A stretch of 64,000 bases of DNA, taken from positions 62,001 through 126,000 of the forward strand of contig JAHHGZ010000023.1 of the NCBI GenBank assembly GCA_019359595.1, read 5' to 3'. This document shows, one piece after another, positions 54,444-64,000 of this stretch; the stretch's first letter is position 1; each line of letters opens with the position of its first letter. The stretch comes from Cyanomargarita calcarea GSE-NOS-MK-12-04C (GTDB taxonomy: Bacteria > Cyanobacteriota > Cyanobacteriia > Cyanobacteriales > Nostocaceae). Under the pieces are notes generated by a model. It did no database searches. It was not told the DNA's origin and saw only the letters and a list, made by a program, of their open reading frames with translations. A program made the position numbers and the translations under genes.

Positions 54444-55073
54444 GTGCAACAACCCGCTCAAGCAGCAACCCTCTTTTGGGATCTGAATTTTTTTGATAGT
54501 ACTGGTACACTCGTCGGTAATGGAGAATTTACATCTGAACCCGATAAAACGGTCGTAGGCACAACCCTCCGTCTCGGTTCCAATTTTCCCTATTATCCTC
54601 TTATCGAGGAAAACTTTGAGATTCAAAACTACCTGACAAACTTTTCAGCAAATATAGTAGGACGAAAGTGGCTTGATAGCAGCACTCAACCGCCAAATCA
54701 AGTAACTTGGCTTGACTCTTATGAAGGAACAAAAGAGCTAAGGTCGTCTGGTTTGAGATACGATCCAAACGTCTCTATTGCTAATAATTGGGAAATTGGG
54801 GGAAAAGGTGGTGATAGTCCTTTTAACCCTATTCGTCAAGCATTATTCCTCGAAGGTAAAGGATTAGAGGAAAATCAAGTTTGGGGAGGCTCTTGGTTAG
54901 AGCGAATCGTAGAGGAGGATCGCGGAATTCGGGTTATTGAGACTACCGGAACGTGGCGAGCAACAGTGCGTAATTTACAATCAGTTCCAGAACCTGATAC
55001 AGTCCTAGGTATTGCAACTTTTGGTCTAGCCTGTTTTTTCCTTAGAGGGGTCGCAAGTTCCAAAAAAGCATAA
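54444..55073 (+). CDS. PEP-CTERM anchored protein, signal peptide missing
   Basis: Ends SVPEPDTVLGIATFGLACFF then LRGVASSKKA, the PEP motif, membrane helix and basic tail processed by exosortase. The body (AATLFWDLNFFDSTGTLVGN ...) is a beta-rich secreted domain that normally follows a signal peptide ending AQA-A. Here the upstream frame back to the stop lacks any hydrophobic core (PDFPEFFSKFDTILNFDV), and the GTG at 54444 gives only QQPAQAA. The 5' end seems to have been lost or replaced, so the protein may not be exported; it could be a pseudogene. Confidence 0.68.
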   Translation: MQQPAQAATLFWDLNFFDSTGTLVGNGEFTSEPDKTVVGTTLRLGSNFPYYPLIEENFEIQNYLTNFSANIVGRKWLDSSTQPPNQVTWLDSYEGTKELRSSGLRYDPNVSIANNWEIGGKGGDSPFNPIRQALFLEGKGLEENQVWGGSWLERIVEEDRGIRVIETTGTWRATVRNLQSVPEPDTVLGIATFGLACFFLRGVASSKKA

Positions 55074-55224
55074 TTTTCTGTCTGTTTATCTGCTTGTGCA
55101 AGATACGAAAAAACATAAAAAAATAGGGTAGCTTAAAAAGCCACCCTACAAAAACAGCAAAACTCAAACTCCGAAAATCGCGATCGCCAAATTTGCAAGT
55201 TTAAGCAATTACAAGAGAAACTCC

Positions 55225-56814
55225 TTACAAAGGACGATAAACCCGATAGTTGATGTTAGGGAAGATATTATCCATCAATTCAACTTTTTCTAACCAACCG
55301 CTGTCGATTTTGCCGATTTTGATATCGTCATACAACTTGTTGAAGCGCATCAGGTGCGATCGCGTTCTTCTCACAGCATAAGGCACCATCGTTCCTGTCC
55401 GCATAATAAACGCCCAGTCGGAAGATTGTGCCAAAAGTAACTCTCGCGCAGCTTGGTTCAAGGCCTTCGATTCCAACTCATCCGCTGCTTCCCTTACTGA
55501 TATTTCAATCATCCGTTCTGCCGCTTTGTGCAAGTGTGGGTAAATCCACGTATTTGTTTCATTTAACCAATACTCATGGAAACCCTTGTATCCCCAACTT
55601 GACTGAGAAGGGCGACACACTTGCTGAGTCGGATTTTCTCGTAAATAATCCGCCAAGTGGGTCATTTGGTAGGTTCCTTGGTCATACCAGGATTTGCGGA
55701 ACAGGTAATCAATGAACCAAGGACCTTCATACCACCAATGCCCAAATAACTCTGCATCGTAAGGCGAAACAATAATCGGCGGACGACCCATGAGGTTGTG
55801 TAAATGCTCGGCTTGTCGTTCCCGATTATACATGAAATTAGCAGCGTGTTCTGCTGCCTTTTCCTTTGCCCAATAAGGGTCGTAGAGCGCCTTGTCTGAC
55901 AAACCTAAGCCGCGACCTGTGATTTTGTGATACTTAACTCCAATATTTTTCCGCTGACCGTTGGGCATGATGTAGGGCTTGATATACTCATATTCAGCTT
56001 CCCAGCCCAAATCTTTGTAAAACTCGCGGTATTCTGCCGCACCAGGATAGCCCACCTCAGAAGACCATACCTGCTGCGAAGATTCATGATCGCGTCCAAA
56101 TACTCCTACCCCGCTTTCTGTAAAAATTGGGGCATAGCTACCAAAACGGGGACGGGGACGAGCGTAAAGAATACCATGCCCATCTGTGAGGAAGTATCGC
56201 AACCCAGCATCAGCCAGCATCCGATCTACACCTTCATAGTAAGCGCACTCCGGCAACCAAATGCCTCTAGGGGGACGACCAAAGGTTTCCTCGTAGTGTT
56301 CAGCCGCAACCTGAATTTGCGCCCACACCGCTTGCGGATACATTTTCATTAGCGGGAAATAGCCGTGGGTGGCACCGCAGGTGATAATCTCCAGGTTATT
56401 GGAATCTTGGAACTGCTTAAAAGCAATCACCAAGTCACCTTTGTAACGCTCCCACATCTGCCGCGCTTCTTGGAACTCAGCGGCATAATGTTCAGCTAAA
56501 TACTTAAGATGACCGTTGTGGGCATTATGCTGAATTTCTAATTGTATCAGTTCTTCGAGCTTAGTTAAGTGTTCAAAATAGCGTTCTTGCAGCAATGGAT
56601 CGCGCAGCATAGACACCAACGGTGGTGTCATGCTCATCGTGATTTTAAAATCGATACCGTCTCGCTTTAGTCCTTCAAATACTTTCAGTAGAGGTATGTA
56701 AGTTTCTGTAATAGCTTCATAAAGCCATTCTTCCTCCAGCACATAGTCACTTTCTGGGTGACGAACGAAGGGCAGATGTGCGTGGAGAACAAGCGCAACG
56801 TAGCCAATAGCCAT
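55225..56814 (-). CDS. GH57 1,4-alpha-glucan branching enzyme
   Basis: 529 residues from MAIGYVALVLHAHLPFVRHP. The GH57 motifs are visible: HAHLPF, WLPECAYYEG with the catalytic Glu, and PYDAELFGHWWYEGP with the catalytic Asp; a helical DUF1957-type C-terminal domain follows. It forms alpha-1,6 branches in glycogen. Cyanobacteria usually also have a GH13 GlgB, and this is a second type. A frame to 56874 adds 20 residues. It is monocistronic. Confidence 0.92.
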   Translation of the reverse strand: MAIGYVALVLHAHLPFVRHPESDYVLEEEWLYEAITETYIPLLKVFEGLKRDGIDFKITMSMTPPLVSMLRDPLLQERYFEHLTKLEELIQLEIQHNAHNGHLKYLAEHYAAEFQEARQMWERYKGDLVIAFKQFQDSNNLEIITCGATHGYFPLMKMYPQAVWAQIQVAAEHYEETFGRPPRGIWLPECAYYEGVDRMLADAGLRYFLTDGHGILYARPRPRFGSYAPIFTESGVGVFGRDHESSQQVWSSEVGYPGAAEYREFYKDLGWEAEYEYIKPYIMPNGQRKNIGVKYHKITGRGLGLSDKALYDPYWAKEKAAEHAANFMYNRERQAEHLHNLMGRPPIIVSPYDAELFGHWWYEGPWFIDYLFRKSWYDQGTYQMTHLADYLRENPTQQVCRPSQSSWGYKGFHEYWLNETNTWIYPHLHKAAERMIEISVREAADELESKALNQAARELLLAQSSDWAFIMRTGTMVPYAVRRTRSHLMRFNKLYDDIKIGKIDSGWLEKVELMDNIFPNINYRVYRPL

Positions 56815-57208
56815 AGTAGATTCCGGGTAGTACTTATATATTGAATGTTGGGGAGCCATGCCACAATTGGGCATAAATTAAGAATATTTTAAGACTTTCT
56901 CGGGAACCTAACAGAATGAAGGCAAAGTCTTCACAATTGCGGTCATTCCACCCTTGTAAGTAGGTTGGCTCACCGGAATGCACCTACCCTTGGCTTACCC
57001 TTCAGCTAGCCCACGCAGGTAAGCTTGGTACGTATAGCGACATCCTTCTAGGGTGTTGCAGCTTAGTGCTATATAAATTCCGGTAAAGGAAAAAAGCTTG
57101 AAATTATTGCCCTTTAACCTTTCCCCTTTTATTCTATCGGCCTAGTTATTTATTGTTCGTCTATCTTGTTAATGGTAGTTCCAACCAAACATAAGGAAAC
57201 TTTAACTA
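56815..57208. other. intergenic region between divergent genes
   Basis: 394 bp without a gene. It contains GTAGGTTGGCTCACCGGAATGCACCTACC-like inverted sequence at about 56961-56990. Promoters for both neighbours must lie here. Confidence 0.45.
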
Positions 57209-57919
57209 GTGAAACCGCAACTAGCTTTTATTTTATCTATTTTCACTTTTCTCACTCAGTTGGCAGTTACTCCAGCTTTTGCCGAAACGGTAGCACCCTC
57301 TCCCCAACCATTACCCGTACAACCGACAAATCCTACATCCTCCGTTCCGGTACTCACAGTTCAAGACTTACCTCCGGGCTATAAGGAAATTCCCCCAGAA
57401 TTCAAAAAGCTAATTGCTGCCCAGCTAGAACCGTTCTATCAAATACTGACTAAAGAAAATCTTCCCTTGAATAACTTTTTTGCTTTTATAGAGCCTCAAA
57501 AAATGGAAGTCGTTATGGGTTTGACAGGTATCTTACTCAATCAAGCTCAACAAGTTAAATTTGATACTGCCCTCAAGGAAGTACAAACACCAGAGTTTCA
57601 GCAACAGGTAATAAAATTAGGGGAAAAATTGAAGTCAGCCCAGGGAGTAGAAATATTAGGGTATAAAGAGCTGCCTGAATTTAATAATCTCGGGAATGCT
57701 TCTACTGGTTTATCGTTGGATACTAAGATACAGGAGACTCCAGTTAAATTTGATGTTGTCGGCTTCCGTCGCGATCGCATGAGTGCATTTACAGCAGTGT
57801 TATATCCCACTGGTAACCAGCCATCAGTATCTGTGAAGGATATGGTCGCAAAATTAGACGCACGCACATCACCGTCTAAGCCTGCAACAAATATTCCTCC
57901 TCAAGAGATTTCTAAGTAA
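57209..57919 (+). CDS. exported protein of unknown function
   Basis: 236 residues from GTG. A signal peptide (AFILSIFTFLTQLAVTPAFA) is followed by a Pro/Thr-rich linker (PSPQPLPVQPTNPTSSVPV) and a soluble domain with DLPPGYKEIPPEFKKLI and NFFAFIEPQKMEVVMGLTG. Conserved-looking in cyanobacteria but unnamed. Probably periplasmic. A hairpin (57968-58001) follows and may end transcription. Confidence 0.68.
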   Translation: MKPQLAFILSIFTFLTQLAVTPAFAETVAPSPQPLPVQPTNPTSSVPVLTVQDLPPGYKEIPPEFKKLIAAQLEPFYQILTKENLPLNNFFAFIEPQKMEVVMGLTGILLNQAQQVKFDTALKEVQTPEFQQQVIKLGEKLKSAQGVEILGYKELPEFNNLGNASTGLSLDTKIQETPVKFDVVGFRRDRMSAFTAVLYPTGNQPSVSVKDMVAKLDARTSPSKPATNIPPQEISK

Positions 57920-57967
57920 AAAATATCACCTAAAAATTTACCTACAAGGCAACTTTGAGGGTCTGCA

Positions 57968-58001
57968 AGATCCCCGACAACTTTCACGAAGTCGGGGATC
58001 T
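57968..58001. terminator. AGATCCCCGAC hairpin between convergent genes
   Basis: AGATCCCCGAC pairs with GTCGGGGATCT around a 12-nt loop. It is the third copy of the palindrome family and sits 10 bp past the Uma2 stop, so it could terminate both genes. Confidence 0.6.
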
Positions 58002-58010
58002 AACCAATAC

Positions 58011-58742
58011 TTACTCTGGCTCAATCCCTGCGGCTCGCAAACGCTTTATCAATATTTCAGCCCGTTGCCTTTCTTCCTGTAATTGTTGATTAGCTTGCTC
58101 TAGTTGTTGATTAGCTTCCTGCAACTGTTGATTAGCTTCTTCCTCTGGCAGCATTACCAATTGGCCATCGGGTGTAAAAAAGCGTAATTTCCCCGCTGCA
58201 ACTCCTAAGTATAGCTTTAATTGCTGACTCCATAACCAGCCAGACTCAGCAGGTATAAGGTCTTGGTATTGTCCATCAACTAAGTGAAATCCCTTAAGTT
58301 CCAAGCTAACCGGATCGAACCAAAAGTAATCAGGGGTACGAAAGGTATTTTGATATATCTGCTTTTTCAGACCTTTATCAATAGCCGCTGTTGAATCAGA
58401 TAACAGTTCTATAATCACATTTGGGTAGTTGCCGTTTTCTTGCCATACAACCCAACTTTTGCGATCTTTTTTTTCTGTATCCAGAACCACGAAGAAATCT
58501 GGACCTCGAAAATCTTCTGACTTTTTCTGATTGGGGCTGAAATAAATAGTTAAATTACCAGTAGCGTAAAAATCTTCACGATCGCGCCACAACCACTTAA
58601 TCAGGCGGATTAGCAAGTCGATTTGTTCGCGGTGGAGGTCAGATTCCAAGGGAGGCTCGTCACTGTAAATGTCACCTACTGGAAAGATTACACCCTCATT
58701 GACATCTTGTAAACTAGGAATGGCTGCAAGGGGCTGAGACAT
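58011..58742 (-). CDS. Uma2-family endonuclease with coiled-coil tail
   Basis: 243 residues. The PD-(D/E)XK core is visible as GPDFFVVLDTEKKD and NVIIELLSDST, followed by IYQNTFRTPDYFWFDPVSLE. The C-terminal 45 residues are a heptad-type coiled coil with EANQQLQEANQQLEQANQQL repeats, encoded by a near-perfect tandem of CTGTTGATTAGCTTGCTC-like 21-bp units that could vary in number. Family function unknown. 40 bp from rsgA on the same strand. Confidence 0.85.
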   Translation of the reverse strand: MSQPLAAIPSLQDVNEGVIFPVGDIYSDEPPLESDLHREQIDLLIRLIKWLWRDREDFYATGNLTIYFSPNQKKSEDFRGPDFFVVLDTEKKDRKSWVVWQENGNYPNVIIELLSDSTAAIDKGLKKQIYQNTFRTPDYFWFDPVSLELKGFHLVDGQYQDLIPAESGWLWSQQLKLYLGVAAGKLRFFTPDGQLVMLPEEEANQQLQEANQQLEQANQQLQEERQRAEILIKRLRAAGIEPE

Positions 58743-58782
58743 ACAAGATACGCTTTTTGTACTATCTTATCGCGACAAGCTT

Positions 58783-59862
58783 TTATTCCTCATCCCGATA
58801 CATCTGTTCCAAATCCTGCAACTGCGTCTTCCGTGAAATACGACGATATTTTTTACTTTCTAGCTTCGGCTCGTACAGGTTCTCACCTTTTCCTTTATTT
58901 TTCACCTTAACAGTCGATTCTGGATTCGCTTGGTGGTTGACATGGGTTTGAAAGACGATCGCCTCTTCTAAAAACTCCAAATAATGGTCGTAGCGTTCCC
59001 AGTCTCCACTGACGACACATTCCGGCTCGTCTCGATGCATACAGTCACTAAAACGGCATTTTCCATTGGATAATCGTTCTCGTGCTTCTGGGAAATAATA
59101 GACTAAATCTTGGGGCGCAAAATCCAAATCAGGTTGATTAAAACCGGGAGTATCCGCCAAAAAACCGCCATCAGGCAATTCAAATAATTCTACATGGCGC
59201 GTAGTATGACGACCGCGAGCCAATTTTCCAGAAACTTCGCCTACTCGCAAGTTGATGCTCGGAATCAGTGTATTAATTAAACTAGACTTTCCAACTCCGG
59301 AAGGCCCTGCTAATACAGTAACTTTCTCTTTTAGCTCAGTTGCTAATTGGTCAATATTTATACTATTTTGAATGCTGACAAATATCGGATTATAGCCCCA
59401 ACAATTCAGGCGATCGCTAATTTCCTCTTTTTCTTCTTGGGATATCAAATCGCATTTATTCAGACATAAAAGTACATCTACATCTATAGATTCAGCCTTA
59501 ATTAAAAAGCGGCTGAGTTGGTAAGGTTCTAGAGGTGGGTCAGCGACAGCAAACACCAGTAGGATTTGGTTAACATTGGCGATCGCTGGACGATCCAACT
59601 CGCTAGAACGGGGTAGAACTTGAGCGATAACCCCCCGTCGATCAACCCAATCGGGTTCTTCTACAATTACGCGATCGCCTACCATGATTTGTTGCCCGAT
59701 TTTTTTCAACCGAGCTCGACGAGTGCAGAGGAGGAGAGGGGGTAAATTCGTGGAAAAATCTTCCCTTACCCCTGGTAAATCCATCTGTACTTGATAAAAA
59801 TTCGCCTGGACGGCAACCACCGTACCCAATAACTGTGTAGTAGCTTGTAATTCCCCTTTCAT
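58783..59862 (-). CDS. rsgA: ribosome small-subunit GTPase RsgA
   Basis: 359 residues. The circularly permuted GTPase order is clear: OB fold, then G4 LCLNKCDLI, G1 LAGPSGVGKSSLIN and G3 LADTPGFN, with the zinc motif CRFSDCMHRDEPEC. It checks and releases the 30S subunit late in assembly. The last 55 residues form a basic, Lys-rich tail. It overlaps the tusA-like gene by 4 bp (ATGA), so it is translated with it. Confidence 0.95.
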   Translation of the reverse strand: MKGELQATTQLLGTVVAVQANFYQVQMDLPGVREDFSTNLPPLLLCTRRARLKKIGQQIMVGDRVIVEEPDWVDRRGVIAQVLPRSSELDRPAIANVNQILLVFAVADPPLEPYQLSRFLIKAESIDVDVLLCLNKCDLISQEEKEEISDRLNCWGYNPIFVSIQNSINIDQLATELKEKVTVLAGPSGVGKSSLINTLIPSINLRVGEVSGKLARGRHTTRHVELFELPDGGFLADTPGFNQPDLDFAPQDLVYYFPEARERLSNGKCRFSDCMHRDEPECVVSGDWERYDHYLEFLEEAIVFQTHVNHQANPESTVKVKNKGKGENLYEPKLESKKYRRISRKTQLQDLEQMYRDEE

Positions 59863-60113
59863 GCAGTGACTCTAGGGCGCACTAATAAAGAAAAATAACC
59901 ACTACACTCTGTAATTTCTTCGACCATAAAGCCTGCCATAGTCAAGCTATCAGGTACTTGCTCAATTGGCTCTCCTGGGTCTAGCCAAACTTCTAATAAA
60001 TCTCCTGGTGCCATTTTCTCCAAGCGCAATTTTGTGCGAACAAAATTAATCGGGCAAGGGGTGCCGCGCAAGTCCAGTTGAGCATCGGGAGTTAGTCGGG
60101 AAGATACACTCAT
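59859..60113 (-). CDS. TusA/SirA-family sulfur-carrier protein
   Basis: 84 residues. [20 protein letters not shown] is the TusA/SirA motif with the CPxP active Cys, and [19 protein letters not shown] the next helix. The family shuttles persulfide sulfur, for example to tRNA thiolation. It overlaps dnaJ upstream and rsgA downstream by 4 bp each; this order (dnaJ, tusA-like, rsgA) is conserved in cyanobacteria and suggests a role near translation or Fe-S handling. Exact partner unknown. Confidence 0.88.
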   Translation of the reverse strand: MSVSSRLTPDAQLDLRGTPCPINFVRTKLRLEKMAPGDLLEVWLDPGEPIEQVPDSLTMAGFMVEEITECSGYFSLLVRPRVTA

Positions 60114-61246
60114 TTTTGGTGGAACAAATTGCCCAAGAAACCTTCTAAACCGCCTCTACCTGTACGGTCTCCTTTAATTTTAGCCAGCTTCTCCAGCAAT
60201 TCCCGCTCCTCAGGCGTCACCTTAGCGGGAATATCAATTAAGACCGTAATCATATGGTCACCGCGACTCACGGGATTACCCAAGCGCGGTACGCCACGAT
60301 TTTCCAACTTCATAACCGTTGAAGGCTGAGTTCCGGCTGGAATGAGCAACTCTACAGGCCCATCTACAGTATTTACCTCCAAGCGACAGCCCAAAATTGC
60401 TTGTAGGTAGCTGATAGTGATTTCCGAGAGAATGTTGATTCCATCCCGGTGGAATTCTTTGTCCTCGTTAACGAACAAGTACACGTACAGATCGCCTGCA
60501 GGACCACTGCGCTGACCGGCATCGCCTTCTTGGGAAATTCGCAAGCGGGTACCGTTGTCCACACCAGCGGGAATGGTAATTTTCAGCTTTTTAGTGACTT
60601 GATTGGCACCCTTACCATCACAAGCTTCGCATTTGTCTTCAATTACCATGCCTGTACCATTACAGGTGGGACAAGTAGAAACTTGAGTGAAACTACCAAA
60701 GGGGGTTCTAGTAACACGACGGACTTGACCGGAACCGCTACAAGTCGAACAAGTCCGGGGACGAGTTCCAGGTTTGGCACCAGTACTATTACACACTTCA
60801 CAAGTTTCTAGATGGGAAATGCGAATTTCCTTTTCACCACCAAAAACTGCTTCCCCAAAGTCTAACTTCAGGTCTAGCCGCAGGTCATCACCTCGTACAG
60901 GCCCACTACGCCGTCTTTGTTGCGTCGGACCACCCATACCACCAGCAAAACCACTGAAGATACTTTCAAATATATCGGCAAAGCCCCCCATGTCACCCAT
61001 GTCTTGGAAGCCTGCACCAGCAGCACTATTCACAGCATCTTCACCAAAGCGGTCATATCGAGCGCGAACTTCTGGTTCTGAGAGGACCTCATAAGCGCGG
61101 TTAATTTCCTTAAAGCGCTCCTCGGCTCCCTGTTCTTTGTTCACATCTGGGTGATACTTCCGGGCTAAGCGGCGATAGGCGCTTTTGATTTCGTCTTTGT
61201 CGGCGTCACGAGAGACACCCAGAATTTCATAATAGTCGCGAGCCAT
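60110..61246 (-). CDS. dnaJ: chaperone DnaJ (Hsp40)
   Basis: 378 residues. J domain [20 protein letters not shown] with the HPD tripeptide (YHPDVN), a Gly/Phe-rich linker ([10 protein letters not shown]), the four CxxCxGxG zinc repeats ([32 protein letters not shown]) and two beta-barrel client domains. It delivers unfolded proteins to DnaK and speeds its ATP hydrolysis. It follows dnaK on the same strand after 469 bp and overlaps the tusA-like gene by 4 bp. Confidence 0.96.
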   Translation of the reverse strand: MARDYYEILGVSRDADKDEIKSAYRRLARKYHPDVNKEQGAEERFKEINRAYEVLSEPEVRARYDRFGEDAVNSAAGAGFQDMGDMGGFADIFESIFSGFAGGMGGPTQQRRRSGPVRGDDLRLDLKLDFGEAVFGGEKEIRISHLETCEVCNSTGAKPGTRPRTCSTCSGSGQVRRVTRTPFGSFTQVSTCPTCNGTGMVIEDKCEACDGKGANQVTKKLKITIPAGVDNGTRLRISQEGDAGQRSGPAGDLYVYLFVNEDKEFHRDGINILSEITISYLQAILGCRLEVNTVDGPVELLIPAGTQPSTVMKLENRGVPRLGNPVSRGDHMITVLIDIPAKVTPEERELLEKLAKIKGDRTGRGGLEGFLGNLFHQK

Positions 61247-61715
61247 ATAGCAAAGGTAAAAGTTAGAAGGAAGAAAGCAGAAGGCGAACGGAAGTTCGGT
61301 GAAGTAGAAGGCGAAAGTTAAATTTTGTTAATACTTGATTTTACCTTTTACCTTTCACAAAAATCACCAGCAAATTATTAACAACAGGTGCTTTCCTCGC
61401 AAGAGACGACAAAAGCTAATGCCTGAGACTGTCTCTTTTACAATTGTGCTACGCCGAGGGGGAAAACTCTGCGCATTAACTAGAGGGGCTAGCCGTCCAA
61501 ATAGGTGTGGAAAACCCCCCAATGCTTTAGGAGATGCATCTTTAATGTTATTGCGTGTACTTACTGGCAACAAGATAGCTTCTACAATCTAACAAAACCT
61601 TTAAAAATTGGTTAGGAGTTGGGAGTTAGGAGTTAGGAGTTAGGAGTTAGGAGTTTGGAATCGGGGAAGGGGAAGGGGAAGAATTAATTCCATTGCCCAT
61701 TCCCCCAAACCTGTT
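61247..61715. other. intergenic region between dnaK and dnaJ with STRR arrays
   Basis: 469 bp. GGAGTTAGGAGTTAGGAGTT arrays lie at about 61614-61660, a GGGGAAGG tract follows, and GAAGGAAGAAAGCAGAAGGCG at 61268-61288. Reading frames here (61335-61592 plus, 61364-61573 minus) have low-complexity or repeat-like content and are not called. The gap is long for an operon, so dnaJ may have its own promoter. Confidence 0.5.
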
Positions 61716-63680
61716 TTAGTCGATCTTTTCGTAATCAGCCTGTGGCATATTCCCGTCTTCAACTTCAAAATCAAAGCTAAATTGCGGTGTCCCCGAGGTA
61801 TTGCCTGTATCAACTGGGTTTGGGCTAAAGGGACTATCTGAAGCCTCACCATCTTCTTCAGTTTGGGTGCTTGCTCGGCTGTAAACATCGGCACCAATAG
61901 AAAACAGAGTTTGCTGGAAGTTATCCAAACGCTCTTGGAATTCGAGTAGGGGAATGCTCGGATCGGCGATCGCTGATTGTAATAATGTGACTTTTTGGGC
62001 AGCTAAAGTTTTGAGATGTTCGCCAACCAAGTTGCCGTTATCTTTCAGGGTTGATTCGTAACTGTGCAACATAGTTTCTGCCTGGTTTCTCAGTTCAACC
62101 AGTTGAATGCGTTTTTTGTCTTCTTCAGCAAAAACTTCCGCTTCTTGGCGCATCCGTTCGATTTCGCTCTGGCTCAAACCACCTGTATTGGTAATCCGGA
62201 TGCTTTGTTCTCTGCCTGTACCTTTGTCTTGTGCCCCGACTTTCAGAATGCCGTTGACATCTATTTCAAAAGATACTTCAATTTGGGGTACACCACGAGG
62301 GGCTGGGGGAATTCCGGCAAGTAAAAACTTACCCAGACTTTTATTATCCCGTGCCATTGCCCGCTCCCCTTGGAGGACGTGAATTTCCACCGAAGGTTGA
62401 CCATCGGTTGCGGTGGAAAAGACTTGAGACTTGCTGGTGGGAATTGTGGTGTTCCGCTCGATGATTTTGGTGAATACCTCTCCCAAGGTTTCGATTCCCA
62501 AAGACAACGGTGTTACATCCAACAGTAAAAGATTATCAACCTCGCCACCCAATACCCCTGCTTGAATTGCAGCACCCACAGCTACAGCTTCATCTGGGTT
62601 GATAGAGCGATCGGGTGTTTTGCCATTGAAAAACTTAATTAAGGCATTTTGGACGGCGGGAATGCGAGTAGAGCCGCCAACCAAGATAATTTTCTCAATG
62701 TCTTGTGGTTTCAGGTCAGCATCTTTCAGTGCCTGAATCATCGGTTCAATAGTAGCTTCTATTAAACTACCCACCAACTCTTCAAATTTAGAGCGGCTCA
62801 ACTCCATTTCCAAATGTTTCGGTCCACTGTCATCGGCAGTGATAAACGGCAAGTTAATAGAAGTACTTGCCATACTAGAGAGTTCAATCTTCGCCTTCTC
62901 CGCAGCTTCTCGCAAACGCTGGAGCGCCATTTTATCCTGAACCAGGTCGATTTTATCCTGTTGCCGGAAGTGTTGAATCATCCACTGGACGATACAGTTA
63001 TCAAAATCGTCTCCACCCAGTTCATTGTTACCGCTAGTTGCCTTAACTTCAAATACTCCATCCCCAAGTTGCAGGATGGATACGTCAAATGTCCCACCAC
63101 CCAAGTCAAATACAAGGATCAGCTGCTCTTGGTCTTGTTTGTCCAACCCAAAAGCTAAAGCAGCGGCAGTTGGTTCATTGATAATCCGCAGAACTTCCAA
63201 ACCAGCAATAGTACCGGCATCTTTAGTTGCTTGTCTTTGAGCGTCTGTAAAATAGGCGGGTACGGTAATTACTGCTTGAGTCACAGGTTCACCCAAAAAA
63301 TTTTCCGCATCCAGCTTGAGTTTCAGCAGAACCATCGCGGAGATTTCTTGCGGTGTGTAATTACGTCCGCGAATTTGCACATCGACGGTATCGTCTCGAC
63401 CTTTAACACAACTATAAGGAACCCGCAAGCGTTCTGATTCAGTGTCATCCCAACGCCGACCGATAAATCGTTTAATACTGTAGACTGTGTTCTCAGCATT
63501 AGTTACAGCTTGACGCTTTGCCAACTGACCAACCAAGCGATCGCCGCCTTTGCCAAAACCCACAATACTAGGAGTCGTTCGTCCACCTTCTGAATTTGCG
63601 ATGACGATAGGTTGGCCACCTTCCAATACTGCGACGCAACTATTGGTAGTGCCTAAGTCAATCCCAATAACTTTTCCCAT
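61716..63680 (-). CDS. dnaK: chaperone DnaK (Hsp70)
   Basis: 654 residues. Nucleotide-binding domain with [14 protein letters not shown], the phosphate loops [13 protein letters not shown] and [13 protein letters not shown]; the interdomain linker is in [15 protein letters not shown]; then the substrate-binding beta sandwich and helical lid, with an acidic end. It works with DnaJ and GrpE and hands aggregates to ClpB. Cyanobacteria have two or three DnaK; this one sits in the grpE-dnaK-dnaJ arrangement, as the main stress copy often does. Confidence 0.96.
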   Translation of the reverse strand: MGKVIGIDLGTTNSCVAVLEGGQPIVIANSEGGRTTPSIVGFGKGGDRLVGQLAKRQAVTNAENTVYSIKRFIGRRWDDTESERLRVPYSCVKGRDDTVDVQIRGRNYTPQEISAMVLLKLKLDAENFLGEPVTQAVITVPAYFTDAQRQATKDAGTIAGLEVLRIINEPTAAALAFGLDKQDQEQLILVFDLGGGTFDVSILQLGDGVFEVKATSGNNELGGDDFDNCIVQWMIQHFRQQDKIDLVQDKMALQRLREAAEKAKIELSSMASTSINLPFITADDSGPKHLEMELSRSKFEELVGSLIEATIEPMIQALKDADLKPQDIEKIILVGGSTRIPAVQNALIKFFNGKTPDRSINPDEAVAVGAAIQAGVLGGEVDNLLLLDVTPLSLGIETLGEVFTKIIERNTTIPTSKSQVFSTATDGQPSVEIHVLQGERAMARDNKSLGKFLLAGIPPAPRGVPQIEVSFEIDVNGILKVGAQDKGTGREQSIRITNTGGLSQSEIERMRQEAEVFAEEDKKRIQLVELRNQAETMLHSYESTLKDNGNLVGEHLKTLAAQKVTLLQSAIADPSIPLLEFQERLDNFQQTLFSIGADVYSRASTQTEEDGEASDSPFSPNPVDTGNTSGTPQFSFDFEVEDGNMPQADYEKID

Positions 63681-63968
63681 AATTATCTACTGATTACTTA
63701 TCCCAAGCAATTTTGAAGGGCATAAACCTAAAACTCCGAGCAGCAGCAACAACGCCGCCACTCGGAAGTAGGCTCAAGCAAATCAACACTTCGGGCGTGA
63801 TTCGCGGTACTTTTTTGAGTTTAGTTATGCGATGCTTGCTCAAGCTTGGTTGATGAAGCACTCTAGTTAATTGTTAATGGTTAGTTGTTAGTGGTTAGTT
63901 GTTAGTAGTTGGTTGTTAGCTACTAACCACCAACAACCAACAAATAACAAATAACAACCAACAACAAA
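63681..63968. repeat. intergenic region with GTTAGTTGTTAGTGGTT array and its inverted partner
   Basis: GTTAGTGGTTAGTTGTTAGT units at about 63870-63920 are complemented by ACTAACCACCAACAACCAAC at about 63922-63965, so the stretch can form a long hairpin between grpE and dnaK. The 63681-63860 part carries no recognised feature. Confidence 0.6.
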
Positions 63969-64000
63969 TTAACTATCTGCATTCGGAGACTGAATTTGCT
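63969..64000 (-). CDS. grpE: 3' end of a gene, probably grpE (partial)
   Basis: A minus-strand frame open from the right edge reads QIQSPNADS and stops at 63969. It is too short for a family match; grpE is inferred because it normally lies just upstream of dnaK in cyanobacteria. Confidence 0.4.
   Translation of the reverse strand, partial: QIQSPNADS

Noticed and set aside
56961-57062. tRNA-like sequence upstream of the GH57 gene
   Set aside because: No cloverleaf with a T-arm GTTCRANYC and matching acceptor stem could be built. No convincing tRNA was found elsewhere.
61335-61592. Frames between dnaJ and dnaK
   Set aside because: Both strands are open over repeat-rich DNA with no family resemblance.

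Overview
The window is chromosomal DNA from a filamentous, heterocyst-type cyanobacterium (Nostocales). The evidence is the dense GCGATCGC (HIP1) palindromes, the fraC-fraD-fraE cluster with an opposing fraF-like pentapeptide gene (cell-cell joining and filament integrity), a xisH-xisI pair, plastoquinone prenyltransferase, NdhK, a GH57 branching enzyme, and many short tandem and palindromic repeats typical of that group. No rRNA, tRNA or CRISPR array was seen.

Layout. 1-8.6 kb: 3' part of an outer-membrane iron-uptake/OprB porin, clpB, and a fused HyuA-HyuB (5-oxoprolinase-type) gene carrying two repeat-derived in-frame segments. 8.6-13.6 kb: an accessory patch. Two copies of a 210-bp element with inverted ends bracket a three-gene cassette (ribbon-helix-helix regulator plus two unknown proteins); then come a truncated winged-helix gene, a ParE/Phd toxin-antitoxin pair, an HNH remnant, a 40-residue membrane peptide and a protein made of two CobA/BtuR-like ATPase domains. 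13.9-17.2 kb: the septal-junction cluster fraCDE with fraF opposite. 17.5-24 kb: an orphan sugar-ABC permease, purN, a frameshifted IS4-type insertion sequence, a CPBP protease and a DUF3326 protein. 24-34 kb: a toxin-antitoxin and debris zone. It holds VapBC, a broken HicAB, a Uma2 nuclease, a ferredoxin, acnB, xisHI, a third copy of the 210-bp element, duplicated acnB 3' ends, a xisI stump, a RelE/YafQ pair and a gene with five in-frame stops. 34.9-44.1 kb: a 2-oxoglutarate oxygenase, GNAT, EamA exporter, LuxR-type response regulator, LD-carboxypeptidase, glycosyltransferase and exported proteins. 44.3-51.2 kb: EamA exporter, an intracellular barnase/barstar-like pair, a HicB-like antitoxin, LysR regulator, methyltransferase/TauE pair, and Ppx/GppA phosphatase. 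51.5-58.7 kb: UbiA prenyltransferase, a stand-alone divergent ndhK, a PEP-CTERM protein, the GH57 branching enzyme and a second Uma2 protein. 58.8-64 kb: the chaperone run grpE (edge) - dnaK - dnaJ - tusA-like - rsgA on the minus strand, with the last three genes overlapping by 4 bp each.

The most unusual material lies at 8.6-10.2 kb and 30-33.4 kb. The first is the repeated 210-bp element and its bracketed cassette. The second is serial duplication of xisHI plus the acnB tail, a naturally empty insertion site, and a gene decayed by stops that are each one C-to-T change from a sense codon, with no indel.
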